From: Allolobophora icterica | Taxonomy: Eukaryota; Annelida; Clitellata; Crassiclitellata; Lumbricidae | DNA length: 64,000 bases | Assembly (NCBI GenBank): GCA_963556255.1 | Contig: OY744612.1 | Span: forward strand, 24,558,940-24,622,939 | Direction of reading: 5' to 3' | Shown here: positions 1-42,395 of the stretch, piece after piece | Position numbering within the stretch: position 1 is the stretch's first letter | Layout: the number at the start of each line of letters is the position of its first letter | Program-made: the position numbers and the translations under genes | Notes under the pieces: model-generated | Told to the model about the DNA's origin: nothing | The model's database searches: none | Seen by the model: the letters and a program-made list of their open reading frames with translations, nothing else

Positions 1-85
1 ATAAATTGTAGGCCTTGCTCGCGGACCACCAGGTAGATGGCTGCGGACCACCAGTGGTCCGCGGACCACAGGTTGAGAACCGCTG
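1..85. mobile_element. hAT transposon end (cut by window edge)
   Basis: The segment ends GGTTGAGAACCGCTG, preceded by the palindromic GTGGTCCGCGGACCAC. Read on the other strand this is CAGCGGTTCTCAACC, a typical hAT terminal inverted repeat. The rest of the element lies outside the window, so autonomy and target-site duplication cannot be judged. Confidence 0.55.
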
Positions 86-134
86 AGTTAGAGGCTGCTG
101 TCTAACACGAGAGTCTGAAAAGATCTATTATAAT

Positions 135-376
135 ATTCTGGATTAAACAGGAATTACTTGCCGATGTCATGCTGGTGTAGAGATAAAGTCCGAATAGCAA
201 GACTAACGAAGATATAGAAGAAAAGCATTGTTAAGTACACTGCAATGACATCGTCATCATCCAAGAAAAGAAGGCCGTACAACGCTCGTTGTCAGAAATT
301 CATTTTAAGTTAATTATAATGACGTCACCGATGTATTATGACTTAACAACTACGTTATCAAACGAAACCCAGCCTT
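135..376. repeat. Dispersed repeat, copy 1
   Basis: Bases 138-300 recur with few changes at 3162-3326, about 3 kb away on the same strand (shared word TTGCCGATGTCATGCTGGTG). Bases 309-376, which include a TGACGTCA palindrome at 320-327, recur at 3541-3608. The LINE and its nested transposon lie between the copies. No coding potential is seen. Confidence 0.6.
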
Positions 377-429
377 ATCTGTCAACCGTATATATATGTA
401 TATATATGTATATATATATATGCTGAATT

Positions 430-566
<137 letters not shown>

Positions 567-727
567 GCGATGTTGATAATGATGTTATTGGTAGGAACAA
601 AATGCATGGGCGTAATATTGGCTATATTCGGTGTGAAATAGTCTCAACCAGTAGAGAAAGACCTTTCAGGAAATGTACCTTGAGTGCAAGGTAGTCAGAA
701 TCAGTGGGGACATATGGACGGGAGCAA

Positions 728-3070
728 AATTCATTCATATGGAGAATTTATATAGCGCCTCTTCAAGGCTATCTACTCAGAAGCACTCCCGACCTAACCC
801 CGGCTGAAGAGTACAGTCTTGAGATTTGAATAAAATGTGGCGGAATGGGTGCTTGGGACCAAGCGAAGCGCTACAGGGAGCCCATTCCAGATTGCAGGGC
901 CAGCGATGGAAAAATCGGTGACCCGTCAAAATAGCCCCGTCAAAATAGCCCCGTCTAAACAGCCCCGTCAAAACAGCCCCGTCTTAAACGACAGAAAAAA
1001 GTGAAAATGTATTCCACAAGATTTATTCATTGATAAGAAGATACTAGTAAAAGATACTACTATAAAAAACAGACTACAAGCATGGAATGTTAAATGTTTT
1101 TCTACGAAACGCTAACAAAAGTTTCTAGGTATTAGGTAATAATTGTGACCATCTAAAAAGAAAGTTAATGTTATGTCTACATATTAAGATTATGCGCTAT
1201 AGCGCGAAGGTATTCCAGAATTGCAGTAGCGCCATAAGTTTCACTGACAGTTTGCAGCCGGCGGTTTAACTTAACGTAATTCGCCTTGGAGGCTTCCGGC
1301 TGTCTAAATCCTGAATTGAAACGGCCGACAGCGATCTCTACACTGTCCTGCTCTTTCCGAAACTGGTCTACCAGTTTATACACAGAAGGATGGTGGCAGT
1401 CCAAAGTCTGCTGGAAAGCCCGATGCCATGCTTCGACGGAGTTATTCGTCCGAGGTAACCCAAGAGTTGTTCGCTCGCGGACGTTCAACAGAGAAATGGC
1501 GAAGCGAGGATCTGCGATTCAAAACATTTCTTGTAACATTCAACTTATTAGCAGTTGTGGAACTTCTTGCCTTTGGCGTTTTTATGGGGCTATTTTGACG
1601 GGGCTGTTTTGACGGGGCTATTTTGACGGGACTATTTTGACGGGGTGCCGGAAAAATCACGGCGCTGCCTAAGGGCGGTCCGTGAGCGGGGAACTAGAAG
1701 CTCAGCCTGCTTAGAAGAGCGCAGGGAACCACGGCGCTGGATGTTCAGGGTGGAGCGGCAATGCTCTCGCAAATACACAGGGGCCTCACCTACAAGGCAG
1801 CGCCACACTAGGGCAGAGACCCGATAGGCAATACGCTGCGGGATAGGAAGCCAATGCAAAACATCCCGCATGTACTCGGTGACATGGCCAAATCTCGGGA
1901 TGCGACCAATAAGGCGTGCCGCTGCGTGCAGGACCCGGTCCAAGCACCCAATCCGAGCCGCTGGGAGACCAAGGTAGGGAGTACTGCAATAGTCAAGGCG
2001 AGATACGACAAACGAGTGGACAAGCGTGGAAGCAGCAGTGCAGGTTAGAGAGCGAGAGACTACTCTAAGCCGGCGCAGCTGATAGTAACAGTTACGGCAA
2101 AGTAGGTTTGTGTATTGCGTAAAGGTCAGCTCTTGGTCCAGTATGACACCAAGGTCTCGGACCGAAGATGAGAAAGTGAGCAATGGAAACTCCAGGGCCA
2201 CAGCCTCCAAGTCAATCTTGGCAAGCTGCTGGCGTGTGCCGAACCAGATTAACTGGGTCTTAGCAGAATTCAGACACAAACGGTTGGAGGACATCCAGTC
2301 CTCCAGGACCTCGATAGCGCGGCTCATGGTACGGACCGCAGTTATGGCTGCTGAGGCATGAGAGTGCAGATATGCCTGCAAGTCATCCGCGTACGACTGG
2401 CTCAGGACTGCACTTGCCGCCAAGAGGGGACCAAGGTCAGCAGTATAAATAATGTATAGGAGTGGACCCAGGACGAAACCCTGGGGCAAGCCATACGGGG
2501 CAGGAACCCATGCAGACCTAGTGGCCCCATAGACTACAGAGAAGGAACGGTCTTGCAGGAAGGAGCTAAGCCAACCAAGAAAACCACCAAAAAGACCAAA
2601 TGAGACAGAAAGCCGACCAAGAAGAATGTCGTGATCGACAGTGTCGAACGCGGCACTAACATCTAACAAAGCCAGGAGGGTGACCTCTGACCTATCTATC
2701 GCCCCATAAATTTCTGAGAGAAGGCGTACCAATAGGGTTTCCGTGGAGTGACCCTTACGAAACCCCGACTGGAAGGTTGGGAGCAGATTATTCCTATCAA
2801 GATAAGTGGTAAGCTGAAGAGCTACTATCTTCTCAATGATTTTAGATAGAAATGACACATTCGCAATTGGCCTAAAGTTAATTGGAACAGTCAGGTCGAG
2901 TCCATCTCGTTTAAGAATAGGAACAAGGATGGATCTTTTTTGCGACGACGGAAGAGCGCCTTCTTGAAGAGAACGGTTGCAGAGGACGGTCACAAAAGGA
3001 AGGAGGACGTCCATAAATTCATGGAGGAGGAACGTCGGTATGGGGTCCAGCTCACAGGTTATGTGTGGGA
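728..3070 (-). mobile_element. 5'-truncated non-LTR retrotransposon (CR1/Jockey-like LINE)
   Basis: The minus strand carries a reverse transcriptase open from 3014 to 1659. It has the palm motif DVSAAFDTVDH (about residues 118-128), GLPQGFVLGPLL (175-186) and the catalytic YADD box (208-211). Upstream of the first Met the frame stays open through CELDPIPTFLL, a usual motif of these enzymes, until a stop near 3085, so the 5' end is lost. The frame is broken near its end by the Mutator-like element at 917-1649. With that insert left out, the frame continues through AGPAIWNGLP to a stop near 797. The 3' tail includes the TATAAATTCTCC region near 740-755. The endonuclease domain is absent, so this copy is dead. 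Confidence 0.85.
917..1649 (-). mobile_element. Non-autonomous Mutator-like (MULE) transposon nested in the LINE
   Basis: The 733-bp element is flanked by a perfect 9-bp target-site duplication, GGAAAAATC, at 908-916 and 1650-1658. Its inverted ends start GGTGACCCGTCAAAATAG (left) and GGCACCCCGTCAAAATAG (right, complement). Each end consists of four or five 14-bp units close to CCCCGTCAAAATAG. A 103-codon minus-strand remnant at 1177-1488 reads RTNNSVEAWHRAFQ near its start, a signature of MULE transposases often found with FLYWCH domains. The 9-bp duplication is the size usual for Mutator elements. The catalytic core is missing, so movement would need a transposase from elsewhere. Confidence 0.8.
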
Positions 3071-3161
3071 ATATATAGGCTGGCTACCTTCGAATAGGAA
3101 TTTCCTTACATAACCAGTGCGAGAGAGCGGAATTTTCCAGTCTCTTCAAATTGCACCTTAA

Positions 3162-3608
3162 TCTGGATTAGGAGAGGAATTACTTGCCGATGTCATGCTG
3201 GTGTAGAGACAAAGTCCGAATAGCAAGACTAACGAAGAGGTAGAAAGAAAGCATTGTTAAATACATTGCAATGACATCGTCATTATCCAAGAAAAGAAGA
3301 CCGTACAACGCTCGTTGTCAGAAATTATTAATCAACTAGTGTATTTGCCCGTCATAATTATGACGGCAGTGTATATCGTTGGTCGTTGATCGCCGTCGTC
3401 AAGGCCGTCGTCAAGAGCGCCTTCGTCAAGACGGCAGTACTGACGTCACAAACGGTTTCACAATAGAACAGAAGCCGTTTGTGACGTAGCGTCATACAAC
3501 GGACACATTTGCATATAAGGAAACTATTATGTAGAATGCTATTATGGTGACGTCACTGGTGTATTATGACTCAACAACTACGTCATCAAATCAAACCCAG
3601 CCTTATTA
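3162..3608. repeat. Dispersed repeat, copy 2
   Basis: Matches 138-376 in two blocks (3162-3326 and 3541-3608). The two blocks are separated here by an extra ~200 bp (3335-3537), which is itself repeated at 3645-3822. Confidence 0.6.
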
Positions 3609-3822
3609 ATTTTAGCTCAGTGTTACCAAATACAGCATTTAATACTAGTGTATTTGCCCGTCATAATTATGACGGCAGTGTATATCGTTGGTCGTTGATC
3701 GCCATCGTCAAGGCCGTCGTCATACTGACGTCACAAACGGTTTCACAATAGAACAGAAGCCGTTTGTGACGTAGCGTCATACAACGGACACATTTGCATA
3801 TAAGGAAACTATTATATAGAAT
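3335..3822. repeat. Direct repeat with CRE palindromes and a 13-bp hairpin
   Basis: Bases 3335-3537 and 3645-3822 are near-identical; the second lacks about 26 bp. Each copy holds one TGACGTCA palindrome (3441-3448 and 3726-3733), and another lies between them at 3548-3555. Each copy has a perfect inverted repeat ACGTCACAAACGG / CCGTTTGTGACGT with a 19-nt loop (3443-3455 with 3475-3487, and its twin at 3728-3740 with 3760-3772). The sequence shows no gene. TGACGTCA is the consensus CREB/ATF site, but a function here is unproven. Confidence 0.6.
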
Positions 3823-3825
3823 ATG

Positions 3826-4270
3826 TGGTGTCACCAACTTGTGCCAAATCTCTAGATGCTTTAAGAGTACTAAAACATCGCGAACTCTCCAATGATGCTC
3901 TTCGAGGAGTTACAAGAGCAACAACACTAGTCAAACTCCTATATGCCATCCCAGCGTGGTGGGGATTAACCTCATCATCAGATCGCTTAAGATTAGAACG
4001 TTTCATCAGGAGGTTGCGGAGAATGAGGTTTCTCAACGAAGAGCAACTGACTAAATGCTGACCTTGCGAGTTCTTATTGCCGATTATTGCATCTATTAAG
4101 AACAATCACGATCACGTCCTTGGCCTCTTTTACCACCAGTCCTTGAAACTGTATATTCATTGCGTCCCCAGAATCATCAGTACTGTCTTCCAGTTAAAGA
4201 CAATAGAGAGTTTATATCCCGAACATCATACTAAACATAATCTACTTTTCAAAACTCTATCTTACTCTTA
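3826..4270 (+). pseudogene. LINE reverse transcriptase C-terminal fragment, frameshifted
   Basis: An open stretch at 3825-4061 reads LYAIPAWWGL and LERFIRRLRRM, typical of the C-terminal part of non-LTR reverse transcriptases. After stops near 4058-4100 the similarity continues in another frame (LPPVLETVYSLRP, then LPVKDNREFISRT). Both the domain start and an intact frame are missing, so this is a decayed relic. Confidence 0.65.
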
Positions 4271-4389
4271 AACGCTTCGGTTTGTCAGCATGTGTTTACA
4301 TTATAAACAATAAACGAATATCATCACAAGTTGTGATGGTCGGCATACATGTAAGAGCCTCGTGGTCCAGTTTAAAGTCACCGATCCAT

Positions 4390-4580
4390 ACACTCTGCTG
4401 CCCACAAGGTCTTCGCTTCCGGACATCGGTGCGAGCTCGACTACATGAGCTCCTTAGTCTTTCTTTAACTCTATTCCGTAAGCGCTTGAAAACCATTTTG
4501 TTCGATCATGGTTTTCCATCGTTGGGTCGAGAGTGCCTCTGATGAGTTTTCTTGAAGAGGCGCTATATATGCCACAATTT
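4390..4580 (+). mobile_element. LINE 3' end fragment
   Basis: Open codons ending FRKRLKTILFDHGF are followed by GAAGAGGCGCTATATATG, the 3' tail shared by LINE copies elsewhere in the window (compare 728-760 on the other strand and 35900-35945). Only the tail of the element survives. Confidence 0.55.
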
Positions 4581-4799
4581 CTGTGTTATTCCTGCAATCG
4601 CAGACACCACTAGAAATATTAGCCGAAACCTATTCTTAGAACTTTGACCGATTTTCCAACAGCCATTTTGCTTTCTATGAACTCGGTCATCGGTTATCTC
4701 TCCCTGAAACGTGTCACCTGGCTACGACTTATCTAACGGGACAAACTGTTTACTGGTATTCGCTACCGAAATAAAAATTGGATTGTGACCTATATCAAT

Positions 4800-4915
4800 A
4801 GGGCATATACAAATGACAGTCAGAAAAATCAGGATGTTGAACGAAAAATCTGTGGATATTTTTACAGCGTAGAGCGGTCATAAAAATTATTAGAGATTCA
4901 CGGAAACTCGTAAAA
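4800..4915 (+). promoter_or_regulatory. Proximal 5' region of gene A (TATA position altered)
   Basis: Aligned with gene B this region has CATATACAAATG at 4804-4815 where B has a clean TATATAAATA. The following words (AGAAAAATC, GGATATTTTTACAGC) are conserved in both copies. The start codon lies about 100 bp downstream, fitting a proximal promoter plus short 5' UTR. The loss of the TATA match in A is directly visible; an effect on expression is inference. Confidence 0.4.
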
Positions 4916-21532
<16,617 letters not shown>

Positions 21533-21620
21533 AAACTTCCTTATGATCTCGAACGGAGTTTTCGCTATGACAGACAATTTAAACTGCTTGTGATTGCATA
21601 TACCATTGTTCATTTAAGAG

Positions 21621-21835
21621 CAGGGCTGTAGTCGAGGGTATACGCGGGTATACAGCGTATACTCACCTCTAGAGACCGTATACTCGCCTCACAAAATATT
21701 TATATTTATTTATATTAAAATACTGTAGTGTATAGGCCTACTCACAAAATACTGTAGCGTATACTCACCTCTAATTTGTTTCGGAAAACTAACCGGTAGC
21801 GTATACTCATCTCTAATTTTACCACTACAGCCCTG
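21621..21835. mobile_element. hAT MITE in the 3' UTR of gene A
   Basis: The 215-bp element has ends CAGGGCTGTAGT / ACTACAGCCCTG and a perfect 8-bp target-site duplication TTTAAGAG (21613-21620 and 21836-21843). It sits between the stop codon and the conserved ATTAAA signal. Gene B holds the single-copy empty site at 42118-42125. A second family member is at 45175-45372. Confidence 0.9.
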
Positions 21836-21874
21836 TTTAAGAGTGTATAATTTGGTTACTGTTGTAATGTACTC

Positions 21875-21880
21875 ATTAAA
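21875..21880 (+). promoter_or_regulatory. Likely poly(A) signal ATTAAA, gene A
   Basis: ATTAAA lies 343 nt after the stop. Without the MITE and its duplicated site the distance is 120 nt, matching gene B (42157-42162). Confidence 0.5.
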
Positions 21881-22767
21881 TCGAGAATACAGATAATTGA
21901 GAACTTATAATTTTACATTATTTAAAGCAGTTTGACAACTGTAGAAAAAGACTGGAGTTTAGACTTTGATGAGTTTGATCCATATGGAGTTGAATATTTA
22001 ATTCGTATTTTTCAAACTGAGAAAATTCAGAAATACAATAGTAAGCTTAAACTCCTTAAAGTGATGGCATAACCAAATTTATTAGTATACAATTCACACG
22101 GTCACAAATCTCACAATAAACCAGAGCATTACTTTATTAGTAACCCACAAAATAAAGTGTGAAAAGAAATGCTAAAATACATGCACAATATAATCACACT
22201 AGCACAACTGAAAGGGTTGCAAACGACCCCCTGGGGTGTGCAATGAAGACTTAACTGGGGGGTTCTAAGGAAGACTAGGGAGGTCGAACCCCAAACCCCC
22301 GACAATTCTCACCCTGATTTAAAGCAACTACTAGTTTATAGTAAAATCGCCTGAAGTAGGCCTATGGTTCAATTAAGACAGTTCAGTTGAACTTTTCGTC
22401 AACCATTTCCTAAATTGTGTATAACGTTTTATTAAAAATTCTAGCAGTTAAAACTCTTTCGTCTTAAACATGTGGCGTGCTTTCCTATAGATAAATTGCA
22501 TTTATTCAACACCAATATGCTCATTTTCAGACGAATTTGTATTGATTAACTCATCGTTCCTTACCAAAAATTAAGCCTAAATCGAATTAACACCTTAACG
22601 ACGAGAGTGTAAGTAAATAAGTATATTCTTTAATATAGCCAGTTGCCAAACAGCACTTTGGTGAACAAGCATCAACATACATACATCAGAATAAATTAAT
22701 ATGTGAATAACACTCTGACTATAAATGTATTCCTCAAACCAAAACCAATGTCCGCAGTTACAGGGTT

Positions 22768-24075
22768 AATTTAACGGTTAGCATCGCCTAAAGCTGCTAG
22801 CATTGCTTAAACAATCAGCATACGGTGCATACCCTAATTAAAACGGTCAGCATATTCTAATTAATACGGTCACCATACCCTAATTAAAACGGTCAACATA
22901 TCCTAATTAAGACGGTCGGCATATCGATCCCAATTAAAACGGTTAGAATATCCTAATTTAAACGGTTAGCATATCTTCTAAGCAGGCGAGGATCGTCAAA
23001 AAAGCCAGCATCGTATAATTATATCAAATTTTTTTATTGAAACTATTTTGCAATATATGAGGCATTAGGGCCTACAACATAACATAACTATAGAGGCAAC
23101 AATAGGAGACCCAGAAGGGGTCAAGACCCCGCTAAGAAGGGCCACCGATGATAATATTTCGACATAGTCTTGGTGGCAGCATAATGCCTAAGTCAATAGT
23201 AACAGTTAATGTTATAAGAAACGTAACTGAATCTAATTAAATAACCTTAACTAACTACAAGCGTGGATTCAAATTGAGGTAAGTAAGTAAACAATCAATT
23301 TCCTTTAATTAAGAATGCACGAAGCTACTGTTTAAACTTTAGCAGATGAGGGGCCTGGCGTACACTAAGAGAAAGTCTGTTCCAAATTATAGATCCCATA
23401 GATTTATAGAGAAGCCACGTGTGTTCGTATAAGCATATACAGCACGATAGGAGTTAGAGCCCCTCGTTGAGTAAGGGTGGATATCTGAACCTGACTGCAA
23501 GAAACCGTTAGAGCGTACTGGCAGTAAACCATGCGCATAGAGGTACATGAAAAGGCCAGTCTGAAATGTGCGAATCTGGTCTATTGTCAGTATTTTAGGT
23601 CGAAAAATATCGGCTATAGGATTACACAAATCGGCCACCATCGCGGAAAAGTTGATCACTATCGCATAAATCCGTCAGCATCACTAAATTCAACTAGCAT
23701 CGATTGAAAATCTCCAGAATTTGCCAAAATCAAAGCTTACTGCTCGCAATGCATAAAATAGTTAGCCCTAATGATTAGCATCCCGTAAATCAGCTTCAAT
23801 TTCGTAACAATGGCCAGCATCACTTAAAACGGCTTGCATCGTCTAAAACGGATAACACGGCCTAAAGCATAGGCCTATCATAAAACGATTAGCATCATAT
23901 TAACCCGCTAGGATTGCCTAAAACAGCCAGCATCACATAATCCGCTAGGATCGTGCAAATCCGCCAGAATCGCCTATTAAAATATCGGGCAACATTGCGT
24001 AACAGTCTGCGCACATCGCTGAGCAGATCGTCTAAATATAATAAAGCGTTCACAATCGACGTAGGACGAAAGCCA
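22768..24075 (+). repeat. Degenerate ~22-bp repeat array downstream of gene A
   Basis: Units near CCTAATTAAAACGGTCAGCATA at 22768-22990 and near AACGGCTAGCATCGCCTAAA at 23640-24075, interrupted by a LINE at about 23015-23640. The same repeat continues downstream of gene B (44055-44290 and 42215-42385). Confidence 0.75.
23015..23640 (-). pseudogene. LINE reverse transcriptase C-terminal fragment
   Basis: On the minus strand 23659-23387 reads IRTFQTGLFMYLYAHGLLPV and then YSTRGSNSYR, the pattern typical of the C-terminal domain of L2/CR1-type reverse transcriptases. The 3' UTR follows to about 23015, with CCCAGAAGGGGTCAAGACCC. The palm domain is absent. Confidence 0.65.
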
Positions 24076-24101
24076 GCCTGTGGTTTAAAAGCTGTTCCGT
24101 G

Positions 24102-24745
24102 CAAGGTGCGACCGTACGTACGGTACGTAGGCCTACGTTAGTTTTTTCTATAACGTAGGCTACGTACGGTACTCGTACGTTATTATGCCGTACGTTACCG
24201 TACGTTCACACCTGTTCATGACGAAAACAAAATACATAACATTATGCACAAGAAAAGGCAATAATAGTTGGTGATTGACGGTCGTAGGCTAAACAATTTT
24301 AACCATTACATCAGCTGAGGCTGTTGGATGATCTCTACTTTTAAACTTTTAAATTCCAAATTGTTAATATTCTGTCTAATGTATAGGCCCTCCTAGTGTG
24401 AAGAATATTAAGATTTTACGGCACACTTTATAAGATGGTCAGTGCCAGTGGTAATTTTATTGGTAATACTAAATTTCGGTACCGTTCGTAAATAACTAGG
24501 CCTGCGTATGGGGAGACCAATACTGTAGCCTAGAGCTAAACTGATGATTTTTTACCTACGCGTACGGTACGCATACCTTATAAGACTATAGTTATATTGA
24601 GGTTCTTTGTGAATGATCAGATAAATTTGTGGCATTTTTAACGTACGCGTACGGTATGCGTACGTTATTTTTTTCGATAACGTAGGGCCTACGTACGGTA
24701 CGCGTACGTTATTCCGGGAGGTAACGTACGTACGGTCGCACTATG
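24102..24745. mobile_element. Non-autonomous hAT element, TACG-palindrome family
   Basis: The 644-bp element starts CAAGGTGCGACCGTACG and ends CGTACGGTCGCACTATG. A perfect 8-bp duplication GTTCCGTG is at 24094-24101 and 24746-24753. The subterminal regions are dense in CGTACG palindromes. Unit B has the uninterrupted site GTTCCATGGCAAC near 44370. No transposase frame is visible inside. A 608-bp relative in opposite orientation is at 32799-33406. Confidence 0.9.
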
Positions 24746-24960
24746 GTTCCGTGGCAACATACTAAAATGAGAAATTGTAGGATTTCTCCTTCATCCATTT
24801 CTTACTGTATATGACTTTTACGAAATATCAGAGGATAACCGTGAATTTTAACTTTCTGCCAGAATCATACAAATATAAATTATAGCGCAATACCTTGTCG
24901 AGCGATAGCAGGGATCCAGATAATGACCTTCGCCGTGATAGGAGTAAACACTGATATGTA

Positions 24961-25459
24961 TTAATAGTACTGGATTGATAAAGTTTCGGCCATTGGTCTA
25001 TGGCCGATGGCGAATCAGACGCGACTTGTAGGCCTATACGGTTAGTGCAGAAAGGCCGTCGGGAATAGTTTACATATAGTTCACATATATCTTAGTTTAC
25101 ATATAATTAAGTAGTGAAGTTACCGGTACTTTATATTTTACGATATTTGGAAAATTTAATTATAATGGATTTCTGGATTAAAGTAGTTTAGATAATAAAA
25201 AAATAAAAATAAAAACCTTCAACAAGTCTTCTGTCGTAGACAACATAAGATTCCCCTTTAGAGACATTCTGTCTAGCACACACGTAGATGCCTATTCGGC
25301 AGAGGAAATAGGTCCATATCCGGCTGAAATACTAATTAATCTCCTATCCGCGTATAACTACTAAGTGTCCAGGATAGTTTTTATCAGATGCACAGTCACG
25401 ATCGGAAAGTGTTCCGACGACTTCACACGTAAAGGTGCAGCTCTATGCGGAAAAAACTG
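24961..25459. other. Spacer between the two duplication units
   Basis: AT-rich, single-copy within the window, with no coding exon, RNA gene or clear repeat recognised. Confidence 0.5.
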
Positions 25460-25491
25460 TTCTGGCCAGATTTCTGTGCTACTCCTGGAAA

Positions 25492-26659
25492 CAGAGGCGC
25501 GTTTACAGAAAACGGGGCCCTACTCGCAAATATTTTTACGGGGCCCTAGGCGCAAACAGTTTAGGGGGCCCTTCTGAACATGTATTGGCCCAAATGAAGA
25601 AACCAATTATAAATTACAATGATATAGGGCCTACTTTTATGGGAATGCTAAACTGTAAAAATAGAAAATAGGTTATATTTAAAATAATTCAAAATTGAAA
25701 TAAGCTATTTTTTATAATTGAAAAAAAATTCATTCGTTTTAGTCGGGTTTCCCTCTGTATGCTTCTGTGCTAAGAGTGCCTCTGGATAGTTATTCTGCCA
25801 CTTTGTTTTTTAGCAGTGCTACATATGTGTCTTTAGTTCCATCACATTCCTTGACCCCGAAAATGTTAATTTAGACTCTAAAACATGTCTCCATCACATA
25901 CATGATTTACTCATAGCCATTTGAAGATATTTGTCCGCCATTTTGTCCGCCATTTTGTTTTTTGGCTGTTGCTACATGTGTATCTTTAGTTCCATCGCAT
26001 TCCGTGACCCCGAAAATGTTAATTTAGACTGTAAAATCATGTTTCCATCACATACATGACCTTACTTACAGCCATTCAAAGATATTTGACCGCCATTTGG
26101 TCCGCCATCTTGTTTTTTGGCAGCGCCACACATGTGTCTTTAGTTCCATCGCATTTCATGACCACGAAAATGTTAATTTAGACTCTAAAATCATGTTTCC
26201 ATCACATACATGACCTTACTTACAGCCATTCGAAGATATTTGGCCGCCATTTTGGCCGCCATCTTGTTTTTCCATGCTGCCGCTAAAATTCCAGCTTGCT
26301 AACCGCGATTTTCGTTTTCAGCAGGGTCAATTTAGTCTAGAAACACCGTTAGCAAATTGTCACATGATTTGCTTCTGTAAATTTAAGCAAGTTGTGTACA
26401 CATTTGAGTCATTCATTCCCCATTGGCGGCCATCTTTTTTGGCGCCATAATTTGACCCCTTCCGGTGGTCCGATTTCGGTAAACTTTTAATATGTTCTAC
26501 TCCAGACCTAATGCACCCGAAAATCAGCATAAAACGTTTTCTTGCAATTTTTTGGGGTTCACCACATTTATTTCGTACTTTGACCCTGCTATTTGGGGCC
26601 CTTCGAGATTTGGGGGCCCTAGAAGCGCGCCTTAGTGCGCCTACGTGTAAACGCGCCTC
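25492..26659. mobile_element. hAT-like non-autonomous element with internal 154-bp repeats
   Basis: Inverted ends CAGAGGCGCGTTTACA / TGTAAACGCGCCTCTG bound a block absent from unit A, where CCTGCAATCGCAG is continuous. Inside, about three copies of a ~154-bp unit start GCCATTTTGTTTTTTGGC (near 25797, 25950, 26104, with a fourth partial copy near 26260). Each contains TTTAGTTCCATC and GAAAATGTTAATTTAGAC. No matching 8-bp target duplication can be seen, so the hAT assignment rests on the CAGAGGCG end alone. Confidence 0.6.
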
Positions 26660-26887
26660 TGATCGCAGGCGCCACTAGACCTATTAGCCGAACCCTGTTT
26701 GACCGATTTTCCAACAGCCATTTTACTTTCTCTAAACTCGGTCATCAGTTATCATCACTTATCTCTCCCTGAAACTTGTCACCTGCCTACGACTTATCTA
26801 ACGGGACAAACTGTTCACTGGATCGATCTATTGTGCAACCACCCAGATAACAAAGCGCGCGTTGTATTGGGACCTACATCTAGCACG

Positions 26888-26897
26888 TATATAAATA
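26888..26897 (+). promoter_or_regulatory. TATA box of gene B
   Basis: TATATAAATA about 94 bp before the start codon, within sequence otherwise conserved with gene A, where it is altered. Confidence 0.5.
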
Positions 26898-26990
26898 ACA
26901 GCCAGAAAAAGTCCAGAAAAATCTGCGGATATTTTTACAGCACACAGCGGTAAAAATATTATTGGAGATTGAGGGAAAAAACTCGTAAAA

Positions 26991-42036
<15,046 letters not shown>

Positions 42037-42156
42037 AAACTTCCTTACGATCTCGAACGGAGTTTTTGCCCATGACAGACAATTTAGACTGCTTGTGATT
42101 GCATTTACCATTGTTCATTTAAGAGTGTATGATTCGGTTACTGTTGGAATGTACTC

Positions 42157-42162
42157 ATTAAA
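42157..42162 (+). promoter_or_regulatory. Likely poly(A) signal ATTAAA, gene B
   Basis: ATTAAA 120 nt after the stop codon, conserved in gene A. Confidence 0.5.
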
Positions 42163-42395
42163 TCAAGAATATAGAGAATGAAGAACTTATAATTTTACAT
42201 TGTTTAAGCGGGCTAGAACCGTCAAACAGCCAGCATCATATAGATATAGACCATAGCCGCTAGGCCTATAGGATTGCACATTCCCACCATCGCGGAAATG
42301 TTGGTCACTATCGCATAAATTATTCTCTAGCATCACTAAAAATCGACCAGAATTGCCTGAACTAAAGCTTACTGCTAGCACTGCGTAATCCTAAT

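Noticed and set aside
1632..3014. 460-codon frame as a host gene
   Set aside because: It is a LINE reverse transcriptase with palm and YADD motifs, 5'-truncated and interrupted by a transposon.
22768..22990. CRISPR-like array
   Set aside because: Units are degenerate and contiguous with no unique spacers, and the DNA is plainly animal.
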